From positions 496,001 through 560,000 of the forward strand of contig NZ_JACHOO010000001.1 of NCBI RefSeq assembly GCF_014199915.1: a stretch of 64,000 nt of DNA, given 5' to 3'. Shown in pieces: positions 1-8,209 of this stretch. The notes beneath the pieces were generated by a model. It was not told the DNA's origin. It worked only from the letters and a program-made list of their open reading frames with translations, and ran no database searches. A program made the translations under genes and the position numbers. The stretch comes from Prosthecomicrobium pneumaticum (GTDB lineage Bacteria; Pseudomonadota; Alphaproteobacteria; Rhizobiales; Kaistiaceae). Positions within the stretch are counted from its first letter, which is position 1; every line of letters begins with the position of its first letter.

Positions 1-551
1 ACGGCCTCCTCTATCTGATCGCGCGGGCGCTCAACACCTTCGACATTCCGAGCGTGGTGGAGCTGGGTGCCGGCCAGACCACGCTGCTGCTCGACCGGAT
101 GGCGAAGGCCGGTGGGGACCGCCCGGCGATCCGCACGGTCGAGCACGATCCCCGCTGGGCGGAGCGGATCGGCGCGCAGGTCGCCCACCCGCTCATTGCG
201 GCGCCGCTGCGGTCCCGCCGGATGGACGGGCGGAAGGTGTCCTTCTATGACGTCGATCCCGCCGAACTCGGCCGCGACATCGCGCTCGCCGTCATCGACG
301 GCCCCCCGGCCTCGACGGCCAGGCGACGGTTTGCCCGGCTCGGTGCGTTCGAGCTGTTGCGGGACCGTCTCGCGGCCGATTGCATCGTGATCGTGGACGA
401 CGCAGAACGGATCGGCGAGCGGCGGCTCTCCCGTCTGTTCGAGGCCCATTTTCGGAGCCGGGGATGCGACTACGCGATCGGCCGGGTTCACGCCAACAAG
501 TGCCAGACGGTGATCGCCACCGGGCGCTTCAGGGGTGCCGCGCATTTCTAG
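1..551 (+). CDS. Class I methyltransferase-like protein, 5' end outside window
   Basis: The frame is already open at the left edge (in phase with base 3), reading GLLYLIARALNTFDIPS before the first possible GTG at 54, so the true start lies upstream and this is the C-terminal part. The segment VVELGAGQTTLLL resembles motif I of SAM-dependent Rossmann methyltransferases, the acidic EHDP about 30 residues later fits the loop after strand 2, and AVIDGPPA fits the strand-4 motif. A following IVDDAER also suits this fold. The acceptor substrate is unknown. It is followed after 88 bp by the ECF sigma factor gene and shows no evident functional link to it. Confidence 0.6.
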   Translation, partial: GLLYLIARALNTFDIPSVVELGAGQTTLLLDRMAKAGGDRPAIRTVEHDPRWAERIGAQVAHPLIAAPLRSRRMDGRKVSFYDVDPAELGRDIALAVIDGPPASTARRRFARLGAFELLRDRLAADCIVIVDDAERIGERRLSRLFEAHFRSRGCDYAIGRVHANKCQTVIATGRFRGAAHF

Positions 552-639
552 CCCGGCCACGCGCCCGCCGTCCGGCCGGCCGCGTGTCGCTCCGGTTTCG
601 GTCGAGCCGCGGCGACGCCGCGGCGGGGCGCGGCGCACG

Positions 640-1176
640 ATGACGAAAGTCCAACTCGACGTCCTGCCGCATCTCGACGCGCTGCTGCGCTTCGCCCGGA
701 CGCTGACGGGCGACGACGGGGACGCGGACGAGCTGGTGCAGGAAGCGCTCGCCCGCGCCCTCGCCTTCCGGCGCAGCTACGATCCGGGCCGGCCGCTTCT
801 CGCCTGGCTGCTCGCCATCCTGCGCAACACCTTCGCGACCGGCGAGGCGCGCCGCCGCGCGGAGATCCGGCGGAACCGCGCGCTCGCGGCACTTGCAGAC
901 CGGTTCGAGCCCGCGGCGCAGGAGGACCGCGTCGATCTGAACAAGACGACGGCCGCCTTCGACGCGCTGCCCCTCGAACAGGCCGAGGCGCTGCACCTGG
1001 TCGGCCTGCTCGGCTTCACCTATCGCGACGCGGCGGAACTGCTCGACGTGCCGATCGGCACGGTGATGTCGCGGCTCAACCGCGGCCGTGCCGCGCTGCG
1101 GGCTCATCTCGAACCGGGCGGGCGGGCGGCACAGCACCGCCTGCGCATCGTCGGAGGGCGCGATGGATCTTCCTAG
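640..1176 (+). CDS. ECF (group 4) RNA polymerase sigma factor
   Basis: 178-residue sigma-70 family protein of ECF size. Region 2 is recognisable at residues 10-75 (DADELVQEALARAL, then the WLLAILRNTF promoter-melting helix). Region 4 with its helix-turn-helix is at about 108-155 (FTYRDAAELLDVPIGTVMSRLNRGR). The ATG at 640 is chosen because upstream codons in the same frame are Arg-rich, low-complexity and unlike sigma N-termini. It overlaps the next gene by 14 bp; that gene encodes a single-pass membrane protein of anti-sigma type, so the pair probably forms a stress-responsive switch. The regulon cannot be read from this window. Confidence 0.88.
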   Translation: MTKVQLDVLPHLDALLRFARTLTGDDGDADELVQEALARALAFRRSYDPGRPLLAWLLAILRNTFATGEARRRAEIRRNRALAALADRFEPAAQEDRVDLNKTTAAFDALPLEQAEALHLVGLLGFTYRDAAELLDVPIGTVMSRLNRGRAALRAHLEPGGRAAQHRLRIVGGRDGSS

Positions 1177-1978
1177 CCGGATCTCCGAGGAGGAGATCGA
1201 CCGCTTCCTCGACGGAGAATTGCCGCCGGACCGGCATGCGGCGATCGAAGCCGCGCTCGCCACCGACCCGGCGCTCGCCGACCGGATCGCCGCCGACCGA
1301 CGGATCATGGACGCGCTCGCGGGCGCCCGGGCGGCGACACCGCGAGCGCGTGCCGAGACCCTCGCCCGCGCCCGCGCGCTCGAACGGAGCCTGCGCGCGC
1401 CGCGGCACGGGCCGGCGCTCCGGCGGGCGGCGATCGCCGCGGGATTCGTCGCGGCCGGCTGGTTCGGCCATGCCGCGACGGGCTGGATCGGCGTCGGCGA
1501 GAGCGCGCGACAGGAGGACTTTCTCGCCGCGGCGCGCCATGCGCTGCGGCTCGCGGAACTGGACGCCGGCGTTCGCTTCGCCGAGGAGACGGCCGAGGCG
1601 CGGGTCGCCCGGCTCGCCGCGTCGCTCGACATCGCGATGCCCGCTCTGCCGGCGAGCTGGGTGGTGCGCGACGTCCGCCTTCATCCCTGGAACGGCAGAA
1701 CGGGTCTCGTCGTGACCGCCGATACGGCCCGGCTCGGCACCGTGACCCTCGTCGCCGCCGCGGCCGAGGGTGAGGACCTGCCGCCCCGGGCGGCCGGCGA
1801 CCCGGCGATGCCGACCATCGCCTGGCGCGCCGGACGCACCACCTTCGCCCTGATGGGGAGCGCCGCACCCGTCGCCCTCAAGGCGGCTGCGGAGGAGATC
1901 GGCGCGGCACCGCGTCCGGAAGGACGACGCGCTCCACTCGGCCCGGAGGCGGCGCCCGGACGGCCGGAGGCCACCTGA
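1163..1978 (+). CDS. Membrane-anchored anti-sigma factor-like protein
   Basis: 271 residues, starting at an ATG inside the end of the sigma gene (14-bp overlap, translational coupling). The N-terminal 55 residues (ISEEEIDRFLDGELPPDRH and following helices) resemble the anti-sigma domain that clamps ECF factors. One hydrophobic helix near residues 88-110 (AAIAAGFVAAGWFGHAATGW) is the likely membrane span, with a periplasmic C-terminal domain. The His-x3-Cys-x2-Cys zinc motif of ZAS-type redox sensors is absent, so a thiol-redox switch is unlikely. Assignment rests on gene order, the N-terminal pattern and topology, not on a strong family signature. Confidence 0.75.
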   Translation: MDLPSRISEEEIDRFLDGELPPDRHAAIEAALATDPALADRIAADRRIMDALAGARAATPRARAETLARARALERSLRAPRHGPALRRAAIAAGFVAAGWFGHAATGWIGVGESARQEDFLAAARHALRLAELDAGVRFAEETAEARVARLAASLDIAMPALPASWVVRDVRLHPWNGRTGLVVTADTARLGTVTLVAAAAEGEDLPPRAAGDPAMPTIAWRAGRTTFALMGSAAPVALKAAAEEIGAAPRPEGRRAPLGPEAAPGRPEAT

Positions 1979-1996
1979 CGCCGGAGCCCGCCCCGT

Positions 1997-2875
1997 TCAG
2001 CCGCCGAGCTCGAGCGTGACGAAGATCGGCTGGTGGTCGGAGCCGACCGCCGCCTCGTCGATCCACATCGAGCGCACCGCCGGCACCAGATCGGCCGTCA
2101 CGAAGCAGTGGTCGAGATGCTGCGAGGGCCAGCCCGGCTTGATGAAGGTGAGGCCCTCGTCCTCGGCATGGCCGGTCAGCACCCAGGCGTCGAAGAGCCC
2201 TTCGGCCGGATTGGCGCGACGGCCGGTCGAGGACGAGAGATCACCGATCAGCAGGGTGTATTCCTCGCTGTCCGCCTCGAAGTTCATGTCGCCCATGACG
2301 ACGCCGCCGCGCGGCCAGGCCGGATCGGCGGCGCCGAAGATCGCGTCCGCCGAGGCCCCGCCCCACGGGCCGCCGCGCTCTGCCGCGTCGAGCATCAGCG
2401 CCTGCATCGCCTCGACCTGCGCCATCCGCGTCATCGGCGAGACATGGTCGAGATGGGTGCTGCAGAAGCGGAGCGGCCCGGCGGGCGTCGCGATCACCGT
2501 TTCGAGCAGCGCCCGCTGCAGATGCAGCGTGCCGCGCAGCGCGAGCTTCGGCAGCATGTGGTTGGTGACGCTGGCGATCGGCCAGCGCGACAGGACCATG
2601 TTGCCGAACCGGTGCCGAACGCCGCTGCGGCCGCCGGCGGCTTCCGCATCGACGAGCACGTCGAAGCCCGGACCATAGGCGGAATGGTCGTGCGGCAGCA
2701 GCCGCGCGAGCGCCTCCGCCTGATCGATCAGGCCCCGCTTCGGATTGCCGGTCTCGACCTCCTGCAGGGCGACGATGTCGGCGTCGCCGAGTTCGGCGAC
2801 GATGCGCTCGAGATCGAGCCGCTCGTCCTTCCCGACGCCGTACTGGATGTTGTAGCTCGCCAGCGTGATCTGCAC
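1997..2875 (-). CDS. Endonuclease/exonuclease/phosphatase family hydrolase
   Basis: 292 residues of the EEP superfamily (DNase I / sphingomyelinase / inositol phosphatase fold). Hallmarks in order: LASYNIQYG near the N-terminus (metal-binding Asn), VALQEVE (catalytic Glu), STHLDH (His), GDMNFE (Asp/Asn pair) and GSDHQPI close to the C-terminus (catalytic His). The GTG at 2875 is preferred because AGGGAGA lies 7-8 nt upstream; the longer frame to 2920 only adds an Arg-rich stretch. There is no signal peptide, so it is probably cytoplasmic. The substrate (nucleic acid, phospholipid or phosphosugar) is not decidable. It converges with the anti-sigma gene (18-bp gap). Confidence 0.85.
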   Translation of the reverse strand: MQITLASYNIQYGVGKDERLDLERIVAELGDADIVALQEVETGNPKRGLIDQAEALARLLPHDHSAYGPGFDVLVDAEAAGGRSGVRHRFGNMVLSRWPIASVTNHMLPKLALRGTLHLQRALLETVIATPAGPLRFCSTHLDHVSPMTRMAQVEAMQALMLDAAERGGPWGGASADAIFGAADPAWPRGGVVMGDMNFEADSEEYTLLIGDLSSSTGRRANPAEGLFDAWVLTGHAEDEGLTFIKPGWPSQHLDHCFVTADLVPAVRSMWIDEAAVGSDHQPIFVTLELGG

Positions 2876-3025
2876 GTCGGATCTCCCTCTCTCTCGCGCG
2901 CGGCGCCGTGCGCGCCGCACGAAGCGGCGTAGCGAGCCAAGGTCTCCGGTTCATGACAGACCGCCCGATGTGCCGCGGCGCCATCAGAGGCAGCAGGAGG
3001 CACACTATTTCAGCAGCCCTCGCGA

Positions 3026-3053
3026 TTGACACCGGATTGGGCAGGTTTACTCT
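3026..3053 (+). promoter_or_regulatory. Predicted sigma-70 promoter of the GntR-amidase operon
   Basis: TTGACA at 3026-3031 (perfect -35), a 16-nt spacer and TACTCT at 3048-3053 as -10. The start point would fall at about 3060, inside the palindrome described next and just before the regulator gene. Confidence 0.5.
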
Positions 3054-3054
3054 C

Positions 3055-3075
3055 GAACCAATTCGAAATTGGTTC
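3055..3075. promoter_or_regulatory. Perfect 9-bp inverted repeat, likely operator of the adjacent GntR regulator
   Basis: Arms GAACCAATT and AATTGGTTC flank CGA: a perfect palindrome ending 4 bases before the regulator ATG and abutting the -10 element. GntR/FadR proteins often bind short palindromes between their promoter and start codon. Binding here would block transcription of the regulator, and of the operon if it is co-transcribed. Confidence 0.6.
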
Positions 3076-3079
3076 AGAC

Positions 3080-3829
3080 ATGCTTTCCTTCCCCCCGCCT
3101 GCGATCGCGACGGAGAACTCGACGGCGGTTCGAGCCCGCGTCATGGCGCTGATCGAAAGCGGTGCGCTCGGTCCCGACGGACGCCTGCCGACCGAACGCG
3201 AGCTGTGCGAACAGCTGAAGGTCGGCCGCCGCACGGTGCGGCTGGCGCTCGAGGCGCTGGAGGCGGAAGGGCTGATCTGGCGGCGGCAGGGCAAGGGCAC
3301 CTTCGCCGGCCGTGAACCCGATCCGACCGGGGCGCTCGCCGCGGCGATCGTCGGCGAGACCTCGCCGTTGCAGGTCATGGAGGCGCGGCTCGCCGTCGAG
3401 CCGATGCTCGCCTCGCTGTCGGCCCGCCGCGCGCTGCCCGGCGACATTCAGCGCATGCGCCATCTCGCCCAGCGCACCCTCGAAACCCGCGAGCCGGACT
3501 CGGCCGAGTTGTGGGACGGCGCGCTGCACCGGCTGATCGCGCATACGGCGGGCAACCGGCCGCTCCTCACCATGTTCGGCATGCTCGACGGCGTGCGCGC
3601 CTCCGAGAGCTGGCGCGAGATCCGCAGCCGGGCGCGCTCGCTCGAGACCCAGCAGCTCGCCGACCGCGAGCACCACCGCATCATCGACGCGATCGAGGCC
3701 GGAAGGCCGGTCGCCGCGGCCGAGGCGATGCAGGACCACCTGATGACGCTGCTCGGCAATCTGAAACGCCTCGGCGCGGTCGCCGAGACGGCGATCCCCA
3801 ATCCGCAACCCGTCGCCCTCGGAGATTGA
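3080..3829 (+). CDS. GntR family (FadR subfamily) transcriptional regulator
   Basis: 249 residues. An N-terminal winged helix-turn-helix lies at residues 15-78 (GRLPTERELCEQLKVGRRTVRLALEALEAEGL), followed by an all-helical FCD ligand/metal domain. The ATG at 3080 is used; the in-frame start at 3026 would read through the palindrome and promoter. The gene lies 3 bp upstream of the amidase and heads the amide-transport operon, which it probably controls through the palindrome at 3055-3075. The ligand is likely the transported compound or a breakdown product. Confidence 0.87.
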   Translation: MLSFPPPAIATENSTAVRARVMALIESGALGPDGRLPTERELCEQLKVGRRTVRLALEALEAEGLIWRRQGKGTFAGREPDPTGALAAAIVGETSPLQVMEARLAVEPMLASLSARRALPGDIQRMRHLAQRTLETREPDSAELWDGALHRLIAHTAGNRPLLTMFGMLDGVRASESWREIRSRARSLETQQLADREHHRIIDAIEAGRPVAAAEAMQDHLMTLLGNLKRLGAVAETAIPNPQPVALGD

Positions 3830-3832
3830 AGC

Positions 3833-5485
3833 GTGAGCGAGCCGGTCACGATCCGCGACATCGAAGGCGCCGAGCGCCTGATGGGCATCGCCTACGGCGC
3901 CGCCGAGCGGCAGCAGATGCTCGACAATCTCGAAGGCCAGATCGAGTCCGCCCGTGCCCGGCGGGCCGTGACGCTCGGCAATGACGAGCCGATGGCGAGC
4001 CGGTTCGACCCGCGCCTTCCCGGCTTCGCCATGCCCGCAGACGGCCCGGCGCCGCGTCTCCCGGCACAGGCCGGGCCGCTGCCGGCCGATGACGAGGACA
4101 TCGCCTTTTCGCCCGTCACGGCGCTCGCCGGCTGGATCGCCTCGGGTGCGCTGTCGAGCCGGCGGCTGACCGAGATCTATCTCGACCGCATCGCCCGGCT
4201 CGGGCCGCTGCTCGAATGCTATGCCATGGTGACGCCGGAAATCGCCCGCGCCGAGGCCGACGCGGCGGACGCCCTCACCCGCGCCGGCATCAATCTCGGC
4301 CCGCTGCACGGCATCCCCTATGGCCTCAAGGACCTGTTCGACACCAAGGATGTCGTCACCGGCTGGGGGGCCGAACCGTTCCGCGACCGCGTTCCCGCCG
4401 CCGACGCGACGATCGTCACGAGGCTGCGCGCCGCCGGGGCCGTACTGCTCGGCAAGACGACGGTCGGGGCCCTCGCCTATAACGATATCTGGTATGGTGG
4501 CCAGACCCGCAATCCCTGGAACCTCAACGAGGGGTCGAGCGGATCGAGCGCCGGTTCGGCCTCGGCGACCGCGGCGGGGCTCTGCGCCTTCGCGATCGGC
4601 ACGGAGACGCTCGGCTCGATCACTTCGCCCAGCCAGCGCTGCGGCACCACGGGGCTGCGGCCGACCTTCGGCCGGGTCTCGCGGGCGGGCGGCATGGCGC
4701 TCTGCTGGTCGCTCGACAAGGTCGGGCCGATCTGCCGCGCGGTCGAGGACACCGCGTTCGTCCTCGCAGCGTTGAACGGCTTCGACGCCCGCGACCGCGG
4801 CTCGATCGCCGCCCCCTTCGGCTTCGATCGCGACGCATCGATCGCCGGCCTGCGGCTCGGCTATCTGCCGGACGCCTTCGGCGAGGGCGCGAACGCCGTC
4901 GACCACGCCGCGCTCGAAGCGGCACGCCGGCTCGGCGTCGAGGTGGTGCCGGTCGGCCTGCCCGACCTCCCCTATGGCGCGCTGATGAACATCCTCTATG
5001 CAGAAGCCGCCGCCGCCTTCGAGGGCCTGACGCTCGGCGATCTCGACGACACGCTGACCTGGCAGGACGACGGCGCCTGGCCGAACACGTTCCGCAAGGC
5101 CCGCTTCCTGTCGGCGGTCGACCATGTCCAGCTCGATCGGCTGCGCTATCGGGTGATGCGGGCGCTCGACGGGCTGTTCGGCGAGGTCGACACCCTGATC
5201 GGGCCGTTCATGACGGGGCCGATGCTGATCGCCAGCAATTTCACCGGCCATCCCTGCCTGCATCTGCGGGCCGGCTTCCTCGAATCCGGCTCGCGCAGCC
5301 TCGCCTCGCTCGGCGCCGGCAAGCTCACCACCGGCACGGCGGACGATGCCGGCCGCACCTTCACCGTGCCGCAGGGCATCTCGCTCTGGGGCCGGCTGTT
5401 CGAGGAGGGGCCGATCCTCGCCTTGGGCATGGCGCTCGAAAAGGAGCTCGGCGTCGCCGCGCGGCGCCCGACCTTCGCACGCTGA
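3833..5485 (+). CDS. Amidase signature family hydrolase
   Basis: 550 residues, GTG start 3 bp after the regulator. An N-terminal helical extension of about 90 residues precedes the amidase core. The catalytic set is visible: Lys166 in GIPYGLKDLF, the Ser-rich GSSGSSAGS at 234-242 (cis-Ser), and Ser262 in TLGSITSPS as nucleophile. It differs from the usual GGSIRxPA in losing the Arg. The family hydrolyses carboxamides to acid plus ammonia. It is not GatA: there is no gatB/C context, and the neighbours are a peptide-type importer and two further amide hydrolases. Probable role: cytoplasmic deamidation of an imported amide. Confidence 0.85.
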   Translation: MSEPVTIRDIEGAERLMGIAYGAAERQQMLDNLEGQIESARARRAVTLGNDEPMASRFDPRLPGFAMPADGPAPRLPAQAGPLPADDEDIAFSPVTALAGWIASGALSSRRLTEIYLDRIARLGPLLECYAMVTPEIARAEADAADALTRAGINLGPLHGIPYGLKDLFDTKDVVTGWGAEPFRDRVPAADATIVTRLRAAGAVLLGKTTVGALAYNDIWYGGQTRNPWNLNEGSSGSSAGSASATAAGLCAFAIGTETLGSITSPSQRCGTTGLRPTFGRVSRAGGMALCWSLDKVGPICRAVEDTAFVLAALNGFDARDRGSIAAPFGFDRDASIAGLRLGYLPDAFGEGANAVDHAALEAARRLGVEVVPVGLPDLPYGALMNILYAEAAAAFEGLTLGDLDDTLTWQDDGAWPNTFRKARFLSAVDHVQLDRLRYRVMRALDGLFGEVDTLIGPFMTGPMLIASNFTGHPCLHLRAGFLESGSRSLASLGAGKLTTGTADDAGRTFTVPQGISLWGRLFEEGPILALGMALEKELGVAARRPTFAR

Positions 5486-5489
5486 CGAA

Positions 5490-5515
5490 GCGCCGGCGGG
5501 TCACGCCGCCGGCGC
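5490..5515 (+). terminator. GC-rich intercistronic hairpin after the amidase gene
   Basis: Arms GCGCCGGCGG (5490-5499) and CCGCCGGCGC (5506-5515) form a perfect 10-bp stem with a 6-nt loop. There is no U-tract beyond CUCUCU, so it is more likely an mRNA processing or attenuation element between amidase and importer than a full terminator. Confidence 0.4.
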
Positions 5516-5657
5516 CGCCTCTCTACGCCGAACCGCCGTGAGGCGGCCCGACCGACACGACGCCGACGCGGAAGGCCCGCGCGGCGAACGCTCCTGCGCG
5601 CCTTCCGGGACGCGCAGCGATCTCCGGCCGACCCGAACGACAACGAGGAAAACGATC

Positions 5658-7205
5658 ATGAACCGCAGGGAATTGATGAAGTCGACCGCCGTGCTGATGG
5701 GCGGCGCGGCCTTCTTCTCCACCTTCACGCCGTCGAGCCTTCTGGCGCAGGAGACGCCGTCGAAGGGCGGCACGCTCGTCTGGGGCCATTCCGAGACGGT
5801 GCAGAACCTCGACATGCACCAGACCGGCACCGCCTCGACGAGCCGCGTGCTGCAGAACGTCCATTGCTCGCTGATCACCGTCGACAAGGACTTCAACCTC
5901 GTCCCGATGCTCGCCGAGAGCTTCGAGGAAGGCGGCGACGGGCTCAGCTACACCTTCAAGCTGAAGCCGGGCGTCAAATTCCACAACGGCAAGACGATGA
6001 CCTCGGCGGACGTCAAATACTCCTTCGAGCGGGTGAAGAACCCGGCGACCGGTGCCGTCAATTTCGAGGTGTTCAACGACGTCTCGGCGATCGAGACGCC
6101 GGACGATCTGACCGTCGTGATCAAGATGGCGAAGGTCAACGCGCCCTTCCTGTCGCGCATCGCCGAGAACGGCGCCGGGGTGATCATGCCGGAGGGTTCG
6201 GGCGACGTGCAGGGCAAGACGCCGATCGGCGCCGGTCCGTTCAAATTCGTCGCCTATGAGCCGGGCGTGCGCGTCGAGCTCGAGCGGTTCGACGAGTATT
6301 TCGACGGCCCGGCCTATCTCGACAAGGTGATCGCCCGCGAGATCACCGAGCCGACGGTCCGCCTCACCGGCCTGCGCACCGGCGAACTGCACATGATCAA
6401 CGACATTCCGGCGGACCGGATCGAGGAGATCAAGGGCGACGCCAAGCTGCAGACGGTGACGTGGTTCCCGCTCAACTGGGACTTCGTCAACCTCAACCAC
6501 GATTTCGAGCCGTTCAAGAACCAGAAGGTCCGGCTCGCCATCGACTACATCATCGACAAGGAGATGCTGCTGCAGGGCGCGCTGTGGGGTCTCGGCCGTA
6601 CCACCGCCTCGCCGAGCTATCCGACCTCGGCATCCTACAATTCCGCCCTCGCCAACCGGCCGCAGGACATCGAGAAGGCGAAGGCGCTGCTCGCCGAGGC
6701 GGGCTACGGCCCGGGCGATCTGAAGCTCGTCTTCAAGGCGACGACCAACTATCCCTACCACATCGAGGCCGCCCAGATCATGGTCGAGTGGTTCAAGATG
6801 GCGGGCGTCGAGCTCTCGATCGAGCAGCTGACCTGGGCGGACTGGCTCAGCCAGGTCTGGGTCAACAAGGACTTCCAGATCTCGATGATGAACTTCTTCA
6901 CGCTGTGGGAGCCGGATTTCCTCTATTACAGCCTGTGGCACTCGACCGGCGCTTTCAACTATCGCCACATCAACGATCCGGCGATCGACGAACTCGTCAG
7001 CAAGGCGCGCGTCACCGTCGATCCCGCCGCCCGGGCGGACATCTACAAGGAGGCGCAGCAGCGCATCTTCGATGAGGTGCACGACGTGATCCTGTGGTTC
7101 CGCAACGGCACGATCGGCGCGCAGCCGGCGGTGGGCGGCCTCGACACGATCGTTCATCCGAACGGCTCCAACCTCAACTTCCACAAGGTCTGGCTGAAGG
7201 CCTGA
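5658..7205 (+). CDS. Dpp/Opp-type ABC importer, periplasmic substrate-binding protein
   Basis: 515 residues of SBP family 5. A signal peptide is seen at residues 1-31 (hydrophobic core AVLMGGAAFF, AQE cleavage region; it begins MNRRELMKS, possibly a weak Tat signal). Family landmarks include the GG-x-LVWG start, KPGVKFHNGKTMTSADVKYSFER and IGAGPFKF. The ATG at 5658 has GAGGAAAA about 6 nt upstream. It captures an oligopeptide- or amide-like solute and hands it to the two permeases downstream; the following 59-bp gap holds a strong hairpin. Specificity is unknown; flanking amide hydrolases suggest an amide-containing ligand. Confidence 0.9.
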   Translation: MNRRELMKSTAVLMGGAAFFSTFTPSSLLAQETPSKGGTLVWGHSETVQNLDMHQTGTASTSRVLQNVHCSLITVDKDFNLVPMLAESFEEGGDGLSYTFKLKPGVKFHNGKTMTSADVKYSFERVKNPATGAVNFEVFNDVSAIETPDDLTVVIKMAKVNAPFLSRIAENGAGVIMPEGSGDVQGKTPIGAGPFKFVAYEPGVRVELERFDEYFDGPAYLDKVIAREITEPTVRLTGLRTGELHMINDIPADRIEEIKGDAKLQTVTWFPLNWDFVNLNHDFEPFKNQKVRLAIDYIIDKEMLLQGALWGLGRTTASPSYPTSASYNSALANRPQDIEKAKALLAEAGYGPGDLKLVFKATTNYPYHIEAAQIMVEWFKMAGVELSIEQLTWADWLSQVWVNKDFQISMMNFFTLWEPDFLYYSLWHSTGAFNYRHINDPAIDELVSKARVTVDPAARADIYKEAQQRIFDEVHDVILWFRNGTIGAQPAVGGLDTIVHPNGSNLNFHKVWLKA

Positions 7206-7211
7206 GCCGCC

Positions 7212-7237
7212 GCGGGCCGGCCGCCGCGCCGGCCCGC
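7212..7237 (+). terminator. Hairpin between binding-protein and permease genes
   Basis: GCGGGCCGG (7212-7220) pairs perfectly with CCGGCCCGC (7229-7237) across an 8-nt loop; the tail is only TTCCGTCC. The position fits a stabilising or leaky-termination element that lets more binding protein be made than membrane components. Confidence 0.45.
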
Positions 7238-7264
7238 TTCCGTCCGTCCGCGGGAAAGGACGCC

Positions 7265-8206
7265 ATGAGCTTTCTGATCAACCGCCTTCTGTCGACGCTG
7301 CTGACCCTCTTCCTCGTCTCGCTGATCACCTTCGCGATCACCAATCTCCTGCCCGGCGACGTGGCGATGATGATCATGGGGACGCAGGCGAATCCGGAGG
7401 CGCTCGAAGGGCTGCGGCAGTCCCTCGGCCTCCATGATCCGATGCTCGTGCAATACGGCCACTGGATCGGGGGCGTGCTCACAGGAGACTGGGGCACCTC
7501 GCTGATCTTCAAGGCGCCGATCGGCGATCTGCTCGCGCAGAAGATCCGGGCGAGCGCGCTGATCGTCGTGCTGTCGATGGGGATCGCACTCGCGGCCGCG
7601 GTACCGCTCGGCGTATGGGCGGCGGTGCACCGCGACCGCTGGCAGGATTCGGCGGCGAGCACCGCCTCGCTGCTCGGCGTCAGCCTGCCGGATTTCTTCT
7701 GGGGCATCATGCTGATCCTCCTCTTCGCCCGGACGCTCGGCTGGTTGCCGTCGAGCGGCTTCGCCGATCCGGCGATCGATTTCCCGCTCGCGCTCCGCCA
7801 CGCCTTCCTGCCGGCCCTCGCGCTCGGCCTCGGCCTGATGGCCCACCTCACCCGGATGACGCGCTCGACCATGGTCGGCATCCTCAACCAGGAATTCATC
7901 CGCGTCGCCCGGGCGAAGGGGCTCTCCGAACGCACCGTGATCTGGCGCTACGGGCTCGCCAACGCGCTCGGCCCGGTGATGACGATCGCCGGCCTGCAGA
8001 TCGGCTATCTGTTCGGCTCGATCATCGTCGTCGAGACGCTGTTCAATTTCACCGGCATGGGCTGGCTCACCTATCAGGCGCTGCTCAACCGCGACCTGCC
8101 GCTCATCCAGGCGAGCGTGTTCGTCATCGCCGCCGTCGTCATGCTCACCAATCTCGTGGTCGACCTGCTCTATGTGCTGGTCGATCCGCGCATCCGGCTG
8201 GAGTAG
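7265..8206 (+). CDS. DppB-type ABC importer permease
   Basis: 313 residues with six or so membrane helices. Family features are the N-terminal helix LLSTLLTLFLVSLITFAITNLLPGD, the short extracytoplasmic loop with LGLHDPM, and the cytoplasmic EAA-like loop IRVARAKGLSERTVIWRYGL, which docks on the ATPase. It ends DLLYVLVDPRIRL, the typical DppB C-terminus. The ATG at 7265 follows GGGAAAGGACGCC. It pairs with the DppC-type permease 3 bp downstream to form the translocation pore. Confidence 0.92.
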   Translation: MSFLINRLLSTLLTLFLVSLITFAITNLLPGDVAMMIMGTQANPEALEGLRQSLGLHDPMLVQYGHWIGGVLTGDWGTSLIFKAPIGDLLAQKIRASALIVVLSMGIALAAAVPLGVWAAVHRDRWQDSAASTASLLGVSLPDFFWGIMLILLFARTLGWLPSSGFADPAIDFPLALRHAFLPALALGLGLMAHLTRMTRSTMVGILNQEFIRVARAKGLSERTVIWRYGLANALGPVMTIAGLQIGYLFGSIIVVETLFNFTGMGWLTYQALLNRDLPLIQASVFVIAAVVMLTNLVVDLLYVLVDPRIRLE

Positions 8207-8209
8207 ACG

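Noticed and set aside
3074-5263. 729-residue frame antisense to the GntR and amidase genes
   Set aside because: Arg/Ala/Glu/His-rich antisense shadow typical of GC-rich genes; spans two real genes with clear motifs on the plus strand. The same holds for long antisense frames over 7154-9052, 21714-23690, 25679-28432, 32376-34298, 39702-42260, 44709-46586, 49439-51469, 54285-56435 and 60332-62611.
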